Assembly (NCBI RefSeq): GCF_018691265.1
Contig: NW_024881313.1
Location: forward strand, 7,655,501-7,719,500
From: Tyto alba
Lineage: Eukaryota > Chordata > Aves > Strigiformes > Tytonidae
Length of the DNA stretch: 64,000 nt
Direction: 5' to 3'
This document shows, in pieces, positions 1 through 14,400 of the stretch; the stretch's first letter is position 1, and the number at the start of each line of letters is the position of its first letter. Below the pieces are notes generated by a model. It was given only the letters and a program-made list of their open reading frames with translations, made no database searches and was not told where the DNA came from. The translations under genes and the position numbers were made by a program.

Positions 1-1182
1 CTTTCCCCTACCATGGTGTTAAATTTCTGAGAAAGGAGCAAACAAAACAGAAGTTGTAGAATGTCTCACATTAAATCCTCATTTCTCTGTGCGTACTCAG
101 CTTCTAGACAAGACATAGCTTTATGCAGCTGACTTCAGCATGGGCAGAGCAAACATGTAACTACATCCATCCATCTAGCCCTCCAGCCCAAGCCCTCTTA
201 CCCCTATTACATACTTTACATGCCTAATTTTGAACTTATGATTCTTTAAAGTCTTGTTATTTACTGCTTGATCAGAGAGTGCTCCAAACCCCGTGTTTTC
301 TCAAGACAAGCCCGTAAAAGGCATCTCTGTATTTACCGAGGACTGCCTACCTTTCCAACAGAGTTGGGATCATAGGGACCCGCTAGGACCTATAATGTTG
401 CCTCCTCTGAATCTGAGACATTCCCTTTGGAGCCATGGCTTGGTTCCTACTGTGTCACTCATTCCAAAGTGGTGAGTCTCAAAGTCCACTGTAATCTTTT
501 ATTATATAGCTGTTTAAGAGTGAATGTAATCAAATAACTCTTCCTGAGAAGAAGGAAGCTTGGAACAGACTGACACGCTAGAAATGGCATATTCTTGAGA
601 GATGGGGGCTGATCTCTCTGAAGCAGTAGAAGAATTTGAAATAAAATCCCAGGAGGGAATTTTTACCACATCTTTTTAACTGCAGGACCAAAAGAAAGGA
701 CATATCATCATCCATTCCTGAGGATGTGTTTTGAATGAGTGATCTCACTTTCTGCTCCTGCCCTGAAAGGAATAACGCACCTACTGCTAGGAGAGGGCTC
801 AAAGCTGTGACTCTCACTCAGAGAGAGAGCTCAAGATCCCAGCTGCTAAAAACTGCCTTGGCTCTGGGTATACTTATTTATTTCTACTTCCCATTTCCTA
901 TTGACTGTGCAGACAGCTCCTGACAAAGGGTTTTGGATTTCTGGATCTTCTCTCTAAAAGCCCAACTCTTCCCATGCCTCGTGAGATGGGTAGGGATGGT
1001 AACACAGCTGTGAAGCTTCCTTTCTCCTGACTTAAGACATTGACATATAGCTGCTGGAGGATACGAGACTATTCTGGGAAGTTATACTACAACTTGAATT
1101 CCCATGCTCTCCCTCTCAGAAACAAGACACCAGCCTAAATGGACCTTTCGTTCTTACACTCAAAAGAAGTTAATGAACTCAC
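1..1182 (-). other. Intron of the ABCB transporter gene (left edge)
   Basis: This is the intron that follows the last coding exon in the window; its donor GTGAGT is read on the minus strand at 1182-1177. No further exon is visible between here and position 1. The next exon expected from the family would carry the LSGGQ signature and Walker B motif, and neither appears in any frame, so it must lie to the left of the window. I see no recognisable repeat in this stretch. Confidence 0.8.
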
Positions 1183-1386
1183 ATCAGGCAGTCTAGATAT
1201 AAAGTCAAAAGCATTGGCTTCCTTGGCTGCTTGCTCAATTTCAACATCAGAAATATCTTCTCGGCCATAGCGAATGTTCTCAGCTATTGTTGTTGCAAAC
1301 AAAACAGGCTCCTGGCTCACAATACCAATGTTTTCTCGTAGCCACTTTACATTAAGTGTCCGAATATCCTGACCATCCAAGGTAAT
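1183..1386 (-). CDS. ABCB1-like: Exon 14: Q-loop region of NBD1, residues 475-542
   Basis: 204 nt in whole codons, same as human. The Q-loop is VSQEPVLF (Q499), followed by [12 protein letters not shown] and [11 protein letters not shown]. It is the last exon inside the window. Homology says the next exon begins with the region leading to LSGGQ. Acceptor CCCAG, donor GTGAGT. Confidence 0.97.
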
Positions 1387-4300
1387 CTGGGAGGAAAAGC
1401 GTATGCCAAAGAAGTTGATGAAATGCATTCTGTTTATAATAAATCTATTATTTACTATTGACTTAAGTATCAGCTATAAGGACAATAAAGAAAAAAATTG
1501 TTGTCTTTGATAGAAACTTGTGTTGGGGTAGGAGTTACAACTGCAGCTTTTCCATCCACTGCCCAAGCTAGAAAATGGTGAGGAGAAACATAAACAGGGA
1601 AGATATAGGAGTTCTTTTGTTGGTGTCGTTCCCTCTGCCCTACCAATAAACATGCTGTCCAAACTGGCTTAAGAGTTTTCCAGATTCCCTGCACATTTTT
1701 TTAGCCTTTTCTCATGTCCCTGTGCCAGTCTGCTGCCCTCACAGTTGTGGCTGCACAAATGCCTCTGTGGCTGTGCTTTACGCCAGGTCAAAGAAATAAT
1801 CCAAGTTGACTAAAAAGGAAGGGAAAGTTATTTTTAACCTAGATCATTTGCAGTGTGGTCCTACAAACACGGACATTAGCACAGGGGAGGAACAGCAAAC
1901 TAAGGCATGTGGGCAGGAATGAACAGCCACAGAAACACTAAGTTTAAGAAACAACTGTGTTGATAATAGATAGCTGCCTTGATACATTATGTAGTGATAG
2001 TTCAGCATTTAATATTTGAAATGCTTCCCTAGTTCCAACCAGCAGTAACAACTACTAAGTATCATTCTTCAAATATTAAGTTTAAAAAGAATAATTTCCT
2101 TTAAAATATATTGTTTATTTTTCTCCTTTTTTTTCCTTTGGAAGTTTCTTATGAGAAGCATTTACCATTTACTGACCAGATCTAGTGTTCTGTGGTAGGG
2201 AAGATATACAGTGTGTAATGATGGAAACTTGCTGTGGGTTAGCTGATAGAGAAAAATGAGCCAAGAAAACAACCATTTAAAATAGGAAAAGTCTCTCTAT
2301 GTTCTAGTTTGTGTTCAGTGAAAGGAAGCAAAATACAGAAGAACACTCTTTGCTTAGAAAAATTTACAGAACTTTAAAAGTCAGTGGTTGATGAAAATAA
2401 TTTTAAATTCAGATCTTGCATCTGTTCAAAGATTTGTGGTATTTACTACTTCTGGCACAGTACCACAACAAGGAGGAGAATAATGAAGTCAAGCCAACAG
2501 GAAAAGATAGTAAATTTGAAATTTAAATTGTGGAAATGCTGAACTATGCAGAGATATGATCAAATTCAGTAAAAATTAAAAGCCAAGGTTCAGTCAATAT
2601 GGCAAACTCATGCTTATCCTAATAGTTCTCAATTTTTACAGTTCTCTTTCAGGCACTCACTTCTCCCTGGACAGGATCGTAGAATCTCTGCAGCAACTGA
2701 ATAGTAGTGCTTTTTCCACAGCCACTGGCACCAACTAAAGCAATGGTCTTCCCAGTTTGAACTTTCAAGTTTAGACCCTTGAGGACCTGGGGATAAAAAA
2801 TAAAAAAGTATATCTCTTAGTTTGTCAAGTTTGATTAGAAAACAGTCTGTAGAGGTAACTGTAGCAATAATCAGGCAGTAGTAAGGGGCACAGTCTGAAG
2901 GTATGGCAATTATACCTGGGAATATTCTGGGGCGCTGATATGAAAGAGCCTGCACCTATGCTTGTGAAGTGTATTAGCCTTCAAAACAGGATGGTTACAT
3001 GCAACCTGCCTTTTGGGAATGGTCCCTGGATCCTTCTGGCTACCAAACCAAGCCTGGGAATTATTTGAGAAGATTGATAACTGGAACAGACCAAGTTCAT
3101 GCCAAGAAACATTTTAAGAGTTCCCTTGCATAGACCATTGCATTCCAGTGCCTGGGAAAATTCTCCAGCACACTCAAATCAACTAATATAGACACAACCA
3201 TGGTACTGTGAATGGAACAGCTCATTTTCTCCAATTTGTGTGATCTGGTAGCAGGCTCAAAGTCTTGTGTTCTCCTGCTGTCCTCCATTTTCCAGTGCTT
3301 AGACAATGGCATAACACTTAGTTATGAATCTCACAGAAAAATACTTCTAAGGTGCTAAGTATTATTATTGAGAAACAAGGGTGCTTTCTTCTATTTTTAG
3401 AATATAAATGGCTGTTTTGACAAGGTAACTGCTGGAAAGCCCTTAATAAATCCCAATCTTTATTGCTAACATCTTCAGCAACCTGAGGAGTAGTTACAGA
3501 TTAATGATATATTTGTTGCCATTTTCACATTTAGGAACATTTTACCTCAAAAGTTGTCCATGTCATATACGAGTAATGCTGTGTAGTTGCCAAAATATTT
3601 GGCTGCTATGGGAACTCTTCTTGTTTATACCAGGCTGATTTATAATTTTGCCTACACATGTTTTTGCAATGAGAGATTAAAATAGTTGCAATATTGCTCT
3701 CCTATCCCAGTGTTACATCCAGCAGGGCTTGTATCTCCAAGAAGCTGATATCCTGGTGCCTGCATTATCAAGTAAGAACTATATTCTGGATACCATAATT
3801 TCTCCAGATGAAAATAGTCACAACCACCTAATAGAGTATTTCTAACTCTCTTATCGGACAAGGTGTTGTCAAGATTAAAACTGACAATAACTAGACTCCT
3901 TAGATCTCTTTGATTTGGTTTAGCCTGGACACCAGAGATTACGCTGTGTTGCATCAATTGCTTTAGAGATAGTGGATAACTTCTACACATCTTTGCTGAT
4001 TCCTTTTGGCTCTATTAAATAACATTGATAGTCTTAGGAGGGAGAGATGCTGACTCAGTAGATTCGGGAAGGATGACAAAAAATCCCTTATTTCCCTCCC
4101 ATCTGGCGTGTAGACCCGTAACATAGCTCATCAGCCTGCATAGAATTTTTAGGAAGAAGGATGAAGAGTCTGCTCTGTCACTTTTGATTTCTGAGCCAAG
4201 AGTGAAAGAAGATGCATTGCACTGACTTCAGTTAGGCTGAAAGCCAAGCTCTGGGTCTGTCCTTCAGCAGCCCCAGTGTCCTGGAAACAGAGTTGATGCA

Positions 4301-7300
4301 TGATGGGACAGACCTCAGAGGCAGGACGAGCCATCTGAAGAAATAGCCATAGTGATATGAACTTTCCTATTCTCACCACTTAAATGGCATGTCCAGCTTT
4401 TAAATGTTGATATTTAAAATCTCTCTTTCTACCTTTTTCTTCATAAAATAACAACAGTAAATAATTTTTCCTTTCACCTTTATCAAGGTCTTCATAAGAT
4501 TATAAACTTTTGAATATAGTAGAGAGGTAAAACCAGCTATGTCACCACAAACATAATCACCATGACATGTTGTATGCAGCACTGCAAAATAAGGGTACTA
4601 AAAAAAGTTCAACTGGCAAAGAATAGGGACGTCAGTTTGTTGAACAGTAATTTTAACATCTGCCCAAGATAATATCTGACTTCCAAAGATATATTTAGAA
4701 TGGTATTTTTCAATCCATTTGATGGCATATTGTTGTAATACGCCTATCTCATGTGTCATTTTTCACATGGGATATCACAGCAACTCAGAACAACCAAGGG
4801 ACTGGAAAGAGCAACTTCTTGGTTTAACTGTGGAAAGTCTGAAATTTTTAATGACAGAACTTGAAAAATCATATTTGGTTTATCAGAGTTCTTGCCCACA
4901 GAAATTCAGACTAGGAGCAACACATGTTCTTCTTACCTTTGTCCAGCAGAGGAGAATGGTGAGCAGGTAGCCAGTGGCAGCAAATCTAGAGCTTTGTCTT
5001 TGTGCACTATTGCGGGGTGGAAAATAATGTCCCATCTCCCAAGATAAGAATGCATTTTGCATTCAAGAACAACAACAAGATTGGACATATAATATGGACA
5101 TAGGCTTCAGAATTTCCATACAGTAGATTAATCCAAAATGAACACCTACTTTAACATCAGGTCTGGATGGGTAACTGAAATGGATGTTTCTGAATTCAAT
5201 TTCTCCTATGAGTTTGTCTGGTTTGTAGCCGTCCTGAGAACTGCTATCTATGAGTCGTTTCTGGAAAGAGGTTTTTAAAATATATCACTGGTTATTACAC
5301 TTTTGGAACTGTTATTTCAGCTGGGTACATTGTTCTCTCTACTTTCTCAGCTGCTGGTTTACATTGCAATACACCATTGCAGAGCTGCTGCATTTTACTC
5401 TCAGGATGCTGAATACAGGAAAACATCTAACTGAATTCTACTTTGACAAATATAGTACATTTTCAAATGCAACAAAATCCAGAGCAGAAATCTGTAATTG
5501 CAGAACATAGCTGTACTACCTTGCAACCAAAACATGGTCCTCAGTAATCCATATAGAAGGATTTTATACTCACATCAAGAATGATGCAGCCATTTCTGAA
5601 TGAACTTTCTAGTCCTACTTGTTTAAACTATTTTATATACACGGATATCCAATTGCTGCATAACATGGCAAGATCAAGATAATAACAATCTCAGCACTGC
5701 AGTTTTGTATTATTTTAGCTTTCAGTAACACTCACTATTAATGCCTTTCTCACGAACACCCCCACCCCGTGAAAAAAAAAAAAACAGATCAGATGAAACT
5801 GTGCATACATCCATTTTTTTAAAAAATAGTATTTTCCTACAATTTTCCCTCTGGAGTTGCAAGTCTAATATTAGAGAAAGACCTCATCTATAAATCTCGG
5901 ATACACGTCAGGTTTCCAAGAATTCATTGTAACAAATAAAGATGCAGTTTTCTTGATATGAGTAGAAATATTATGGGTTTCAGTGGTAGACATCTATCGA
6001 ATTTATGGTTTAGGGCCTTTTGAGCGTTTTTCTTATGTCTCCCTAGGAAAAAGAAAGAAGGGTTGGAATTAAATGTAGTTGAAAGGCTTATTTACTGCTT
6101 ACTTAGATACTAACCTTATTGATAATCCGATATACTTCATAGGCAGCCCCGCGTGCATTAGCCACACTCTCCAAGTTGGGAGCCGCCTGGCCCAGGGAGA
6201 AGGTTCCGATAAACACAGAGAAAAACACCTGCAGGAGGGGGAGGGAAGCATCATGGTTAACTGATTACAGAGCCACCCGTGCCTGGCTGTTAAATGCCCA
6301 AGTCTTTCTACTACACCCTTTCCAGGAAAATTAAATACAAAACTGAAAGGTGCATTTCACAGTTTCTTCTGTCCACTCCCCATCTTTCTGGGGTGAATGG
6401 TAACTACTGACACATGCTTTTGTGGCATGAATGATTTTTTTACGTTCTTGCATTTTCTATCATGTACAAATAGAACAAATATCTTTCTGTTGCTTTCCAG
6501 ATGTTCCCAAAGTTAGGAGGCTTGCAAAATTTAGTCCAGATTTTCTTAACTGAAATGCCACCTGTGGGACCAACACACAATTAACTTGACACACAGTGAG
6601 GAACTATACCGAGGAGAACTCATCAGAAGTCATTTAATTGGGAAAGTTAAGCATGTAATCAAACTTTTGACAGCAAGAAGATAGCTAAATATACCCAAAC
6701 CATTATCAACTTAGACATACTGGTAATATGTGGTAAACTCTTGTAAGTAAACAACAAAATGCACAAAAGACATCGTGGCTAAATGAGATGTTGAGGACTC
6801 CCCAGTACATATTCAGCACACCAGTGAGAGTCATTTAATCCTAGCATCTACCTAGAATTTTGTTGGCAGTCCAGGTTACTTGTATTTGATCCCTAACCAC
6901 CAGCTGTAGGTTGTTCATTCTGTCCTACTATAGGGTTCAAGACAAGTGAGAAAAGTGCAGATATTTTTGCCTCTACATTCATTAGAGTGGGAATTCAAGG
7001 TGCCCTGTTCAGACTTGTGGTATCAAAAGCTAAGTAAGATGAATGCCCTCCTTTCAGTTGTTTTATGCCAAGCGAGTCTCTAACAACTAATTTAACAAGC
7101 ACTTGGAAGAAAATAATTATATACATCACCTACATAAAAAAAATCTCTTGAAGTTACAGATCATTTTTCAAAGCTTCATTGCTGTACTTACAATTAACAC
7201 ACGGCCAATGTCATAATTTTCTTCCTCAGCAGTGAGCTTGGTTCCATACCAAAATGCAAGTGCATAGGATCCGAAGATAAGAAATTGTGAAACACCTAGA

Positions 7301-8423
7301 GATGTGTTGGTGGTAATGGATTTTTTCACTCCAACACTTCTAGCTATCTCTAAGTTAGCATCATATCTGAAAGTGGATAAGGAAACCATTAATTTGACAG
7401 GTACTACATGCCATTCTGACTGCTATTTCCCAGTGTTGTTCTTTTAATTAAAAGAATTTTTGCCATAAAAGCAATTAAAGCCTCACAAAGGGAATAAATA
7501 TGTTTTTTTTTTTTTTTTTTTTTTTTTTGACAGAGGACTAGTAGGGATATAAGTGCTTTGAATAAATCTGCTCTTACATATGCTGATAACATTGTCATAC
7601 TGCTATGGAAGACATATTTAGAAAACAATTGAATATCATGACTTTGTTATCATGATGGAAGATACCATACCACTCTTCAGTCATTTGTTTGCATTAGTCC
7701 TTAAAGGACACCATGAAAAAGTTTTATCAACATTACCTATCAAAGGTAAGGTTTAGTATCCCATATTTAAAAAAGACAAAACAAAACAAAAAAACCAACC
7801 CCAGACACTATGGATGAAGGCAGGTAAACAAATAGAAGCCAGAAATCCCTCTGACACCAGTAAGTTCCCTTACTGGCCATTCTAGGAAGTCAGGAATCTT
7901 TCCCTTAGGTTAGTTTACTCATTAATATAGCAATATAGCAAACAAGTGGACATGGAAAACCAGTATAAAGACTGACAAGTTCAATATGAGACATTTCTTC
8001 TAAAGATATTTCATATTTATTCATCTATAGTTTCCAGCTAATAGCTTTCACTTACTCAAGCTCATTATGGAAAGTATAGCCTAGGAATAGTTTATCATTT
8101 TACTCATCAGTGACAGGCTCAGAAGCTTGCGCTTTTTTCCCAATACATATTTTCTATACAAAACATCCTCATAATAGGAAGACATGAAATGCAGTCAGCT
8201 GGGAAGGAATCTTAAAACAATATACATTAATTTTGTTCATGTAAATTGCTCACATGCTATCAATACTGTATTTGTTCCTAAGAAAGCCACCGGTTCCATG
8301 TTTTTTTTTTTTACATTAAGTGGAGGTGGAGCTGTGGAAGAGGCTGACTGGTCAACCATGGAGGAAAGGAAAGGCCTTAATGGCATTGAGTTACCTAGGT
8401 ATATGTTATTTTGCCTCTAGAGC

Positions 8424-8454
<31 letters not shown>

Positions 8455-11400
8455 AGTAGTTTGAAGCAGTTCCTACCACTGGATTTTCGGACACTGGTAT
8501 TTGCAGGGACTAAAAAGAAGACGAGGGGGAGAAGAACTGATCTAGGTCATCTTAGGGCTTTTTTGCCTTTACTGTGTAAGTAGAAAGGGTCTTAATACTG
8601 TTGTAACTTAAGGACAAATCCCAGTAAGCAGAATACAGTGGTAGGAGATAGAGCTCATTCCTTGGAAGCAGAGAATTGCAGGAGCAGGCTGTAGGACCCT
8701 GAGCTAGGGCTAACATTGCCTTTGAAATTTCTCACAAAACCAGGGCAAACATGAGTGTGTTGAAAAAGAGATTTGTGGATCATATGGATCAGGTCTTCTG
8801 GTTTGCCTTTCCCACCTGCATGGTACTGGTGATGCCCTGCATTTGTATACTGAATGTTATTGTATATGCTTGTTGAATTGTCCGATACATATGTGAAGGA
8901 ATTTGTGCTCAGCCATAACTACCTCACTTTTTACATGTGACTAAGGCCAACACTGGATTAGGTCAACTACAAGTGTTATTTTCAAATCATTAAAGTAATA
9001 AAAGCCAGTGATGCGATTTTACTTAAGGCTGTTACCCAGTGAAGCTTAAATATAAGCTCATTAATCAAAGATCAGAACAGCAGTGCACATGTTCTAGAAG
9101 TTAAGCAATTAATCACATGCTTTGTTGCATTTGACTACTAGGTAAATATAACCTTCCCACCACTTTCACTTTAAATTCAACTCCAGATCTCAATCAGAGG
9201 AGAAATTTGAGTCTATGCTGCAGTGGTAACACCAAGTAGCCTGTATTCACCGATTGGGTCTATTTACACAGCTTTATTTTCAGGTGGGCTGCCCACTTAC
9301 AGAAGGATAAAATGACACCAAGGAGAATCTCATTCCCCAATCCCTCCCATACAAACCACAAACCCAACCCACATCCAAACTCCTTTCCCATACTTTAAAT
9401 ACAATTTTTATTTTAAAAATCTTACTTTGCTAGTGCCTTCTGCTGTCCATTGAAAGCCACAACAGTCCTGATTGCTGTCAAAATTTCTTCTGCCACAGCT
9501 CCTGCTTCGGCATAAGCAGACAGCTCTTTAGCAGTAAGGGATGACAGGAGCTGGAAAGTTGAAAAAAAGATGTTATTGCAGACTACTGAAAGTATGTTAA
9601 TTGTATTGGTGAATAAGTGTGATCAGTGCTCAAGGCACAAAATGAGGTTTTAGGTAAGAGGGGGTCAACTCCTCTCTGTGCCCTGAATTTCCCCAAAATA
9701 CAGCTTATTCTCTCATTGTGTTCTCATTCCAATGAAAGACTACATGAACATCAGATGAGCTTCATGACTGATCCACTTTCCTCCCAAGCTGAGGACAGCC
9801 TACAAACTACACTATGATGTGTGTGGGGCCAGGGAAGTGTGACATAGCTGCTTTGGAGGTGTCTGAGTTGTTCAGAAACTAGAGCACCAGTAGACGTTGA
9901 AGTAAGCAAGGTAGTTGCATTACAGCTTCTAATGTTCTTCCTAGCTCATTTGAAATACTTTAAGTAGAAAAAAATCCTGGTATTACAGATAAGTAACCAC
10001 TCAGGAATACAAGCCATATCCATTCATGTGGCTATAATGGATCACAAGGGAAAAATATTTTCCTATCTGAAAGGGAAACCTCTCCAGATATTTCACTAAT
10101 TCATATCACTCCAGTCTGCAGCAGCTGTATATATCCTAGCTTCTACTCTGTATGCAGCATGAAACTTGGGAAAATATTTGCAAGAGATGTGGTATCATAT
10201 ACGTGCAGATGCAAAGAACTTGAAAGGCATTTGTGTTAAGAGGGAAGGATGAGGGTCACATGCGTGTGCCTGGGCTTCCCCAGTGCTCTGCATGAGGAAA
10301 TCACTATGTGATGAAGATGCTCCAATGCAGATTACCCTCCTGCCACATGGCACGAGGACAGTATGTGGACAGAAAGAATAGGAACTACAGGTACGTGCCT
10401 GGGACCCCAGAGAAAAGCTACAGAAGGAATGGAAAACAAAGTAAGCATGGGGCCAACCTCCCAGCTTAAAAACCACACTAGGTTTTCCCCATTCTTTTCT
10501 CTTTTCCTGTGTGTAAAAGTTATAATGTTTTTTCTGGTTTGCTTTGTTTATTAATCCCCACACACTTACAGTTGACCAAACTGCTGCTGATGCAGCAAGC
10601 AGAGGGCTGACTGACAAAATCACCAGTGTCAGCTTCCACCCGTAGATGAATCCTATAATAATCCCTGCCAGAAATGTGGCAAAAAACTGTACAAATATAC
10701 AGATCTTGTCTCCGATGCCTTCGTGGATGGTGTTGATGTCACTTTAAATAATAATAATGATAAAAAAAAAAAAAAAAAGATTTGTTAGCTTTGAATACCT
10801 TTCATTCTATCTCCCTCCCCCTCTGTTTCATGCTGTGTGGCCTAATGTCAGAAGCTTTGCCATTTCCTAACTGGCACAGTGAAATTCCTAACCACAGCTA
10901 CTGAACAGTACCACTAGTTTCTTGTGTGGCCAAAACACAGCAGAAACCTATTTTTTAGGACTAATTTTCTGTGTTTTTCATCATTCTCTGCTGTTTCTGT
11001 GCCCTGTCACTAGGTCACAAATGACCTAGTTTCCTTATCTATCATCCAAATGGAGCAATACAAGCAAACAGCCAAACAGCCTCCTCACCTTCCATGACCA
11101 TCTCCAAATGATTCCTTCCTCTCAGCTTTCTGATGCATTTTATGTTCTTAATTTTGGCTACAGAATCAGATCAAGGGTTATCTCCATTCTATCAGAACAA
11201 CTATTATTTGGAAGAACCTCTGTTTTTCATACAGATTTCCTTCCCCTTTTTCTTTTCCCAACACATACAGATATTAGAGCTGAGAGTGGTTTCATTTAAG
11301 TTTCTCTTCTACCTTTCAGAACACAGGTCTGTCCAAGGCTACCTTAAAATTCAGAAAAAAAAAAATAAATCTGTGTTTGTGCATATAGTCCCATTGTATC

Positions 11401-14400
11401 TTGGGACATACAGTCCTCACCTTTAAGTATATTTAAGTCTATGGAAAAGCTCCATTGGAGCTAATTGGATTAACTAATTGGATGGAGTCCAGCCTGAGAT
11501 CTGGCTGGATGTAAATGCAAGCTTATTTCCATTCAATAACATGTCAGAGCTTTCAGTGTTTGTAAACTATGTGGAGACAGCAGAGCTGTTTATTTAGTAC
11601 TGTCTGCCATGTACTTCATGGACATCAGAAAGCCAACATCAGGCATTTCACTGAAAAAACCCTTCCACTGCATATATCACAGAAACTGCACAAATGAAGC
11701 TGAAAAGGAGAATTAATTTCTCCCTCAGAGTTGTAATATTTCACACATTAGGTTTGGGTTTGTTTGTTTGGTTGTTTTTGTGGAGGGATGTATTTTTGGA
11801 AGGGGGTGACGGTTGTTGTTTTTTCCTTTTTGATTTTTTTTTTTAAACTCTCTATCAGCTATTCCATAAATGATAAATGGCAGTTTTCTTTTAAATGTCA
11901 TAGTTATGGGGAGTAAAAAATTAACAGAGCCCTCACTCTGTCAGTCTGGTGTTCAGCGTTCCTATCTGGGTAGTATCAAACCAAGCCATCTCCTGATGAA
12001 GCACTGCAAAAAAGAATTTCTGCCGGATCCTTGCTGTTTGCCTCGTAGCAGCAATCAAAAATGTCCACACTTGGATGGTGCTCAGGATCAGCACAGCAAA
12101 GCCAATTCCTACATAGTAGTAAGCAAACCTGTGATAAGGAAACAAAAGGCCATATGACGTATCTTGTGAGAAGTTACAACACACAAAGCAACAATTAGTA
12201 TTCATTTATGATACCAGAGTAAATACTGAAGCCTGTGAATACATTATTGGGAAGCCTTCTTGAAAAGGCAAACATTTGGCTTCTGCTCAAAGGGATAACA
12301 CAGTAAAAGAAAATCCCCCAATACTCTGTTAACAGAATAACTAAAAAGCCTCTTACTTTGTCATTTCACTTTCTATGTCTATGCCTGGAACTGATGGACA
12401 GCTGGAACTGTTTACTGAAGTATCTGTGGGGGAGGAAAAAAAAGAAAAGTAGTAATATTTATGAAAGTACTATATGTAGAAGATAAATCATGGCAATCTA
12501 GGGTCATCTGCTTGGGAATGTTTTGTATTTTGCAAGTGGGATTTTGCAAAATACAAGATCATTTGGCAAATACACATTTATTTTTAAGGAAATTCTAGTA
12601 ATTAGTGCCTAATCACTAAGGATACAGAAGGCAGACATACTCCTTACTGTCTTGCCAAAGTCAAGTTAATTCATAAAGGGCACATTCAATGCACTGCTTT
12701 TGCCCTGGTCTAGCCATTAAAGATTGATTAAAATGATCGGGTCATTTACAGCAGGATGAATTTTACTCATTATATACTTGTTTAGATGTACACCGGTGCA
12801 TAGTCTGGGTGAAAAAAATCTTAGCCCCTGTAGCAAAACATATTTGGTATATAGAGAAGACTAATTTTAACTTTTTACCTTCTGACACATTTGATTTCAT
12901 GCCGCTTAGCACAAAGATGTTTGTCATCTCTCCAAAAACAATGATCATAAGTGGCAATCCAGTACCATTTGCAGCAGCTGCGATCAAACCAACTATCATC
13001 AAAAGGACATCCACCTGATCAGCATAATGAAACTATGTGAACATTAAAAAAAAAAAAAAAAGGAAAAAAAAAAGAATTAATTTATGCCTGACAGTTCACA
13101 TATTTGTTACAGTACAACAGACTTATAGGACATGCTTTATTTCTGCCTATGTATCCTAAGTAGCAACAGCACTCCAACTGAAGGTAAATGCAGGACATAA
13201 GAATTTTGTAGTAGGTCCCATAGATCTTTAAATCAGTACTCAGTAGGGTTGCTAAGGGAAAATTGGCAGGACACGTGGTTCTTCCCCAACTCAGCAGGGA
13301 AAAAACCCAAAGCATATATCGTACATGTTTCTAAGTGATTATCTCTGTACAATATATTGCATTTTGTGTTCCAGTAAGTTACATATTTACTAAGATAATG
13401 CCTTTGAAACGTAAACAAGAGTGAGTTACTGACCAGCACCTGGGTTATATCTACCAGTAGAAAATGTTTGCAGCAGAGATTGCATCTTAAGGCTTGTCTA
13501 CCCGTGGACATTTGTTTGGTTTGAAGAAGGATGTGAATTTAAACTGCCATAGCTATTCCTGGATGTGGTTAATCTGAAATCAGAACATTTTATTCCTGAC
13601 TGTACTAACCCTCTTTCAAAGTGTAAATGGACATGGAATAAACCAGAGATTAATAGAACTTCTCTTGTTCCAAAATAAGCAACTCCATGTGTAAGAATTA
13701 TTTGGGAATAGCTGTTGTATGGAAAACTGACACAAAACCATATCCCTGGTTCTCTCAGAGAGCAGATCCCTCAGATGTCAAACACAGGTTAAATCCTTTA
13801 TAAATAGAGCCAAAGCAAGGGCCTGTGCAGCGTATATGTCTTAGATCTGCCTCAGCAGGGGGGAGCTCCATCCTCCAAGAGCACGAAGGTTGCGCTGCTG
13901 TCAGCTCTACCGATATGCTGAGGAGGGAATCTGACCTAATGGGCCAAATTTTAAAGAGATCTAGCATCAATAGGTCTCAGGCTTCTCCAGTTTTTGGTTT
14001 CCTGTTAGTTGCAATTCATAAACAGCTCACAATGACAAAGAAAGAAAAGAAAATACAAAGCAGACCATCAAACTGGACGCTAACCAATTCAAAAATGCCA
14101 ACCACCCGTTTCTCCGGCTTCTCATTTTCCTTCCTAGAGGGAAATACAAAACACCTATTAAGATGAGTTTTTTCTAGCAAAGCCATATTAAAATCTCCTC
14201 CCCTCTACCTCCTTCAGACACTCAGGACACCAGCAGCCAATGTGTTAAGTTAAAAGAATACTTACTTTTTTTTATTGGGCTTTAACTGATCACTTTGTTC
14301 AAGATTTTCATCATGTTGGAAGGAAGGGTTGTCATATCCCTTGCTTGCAGATTCTGTGAAATAAAAAGCAGAATTATTTTTTTTTAAACATAATAACCTA

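Noticed and set aside
1..1182. Exon with LSGGQ and Walker B
   Set aside because: No frame carries these motifs; the exon must lie outside the window.
10195..10623. 142-codon minus-strand frame
   Set aside because: It is the 3' end of exon 8 read through its donor into the intron; the splice site GTAAGT and homology end the exon at 10570.
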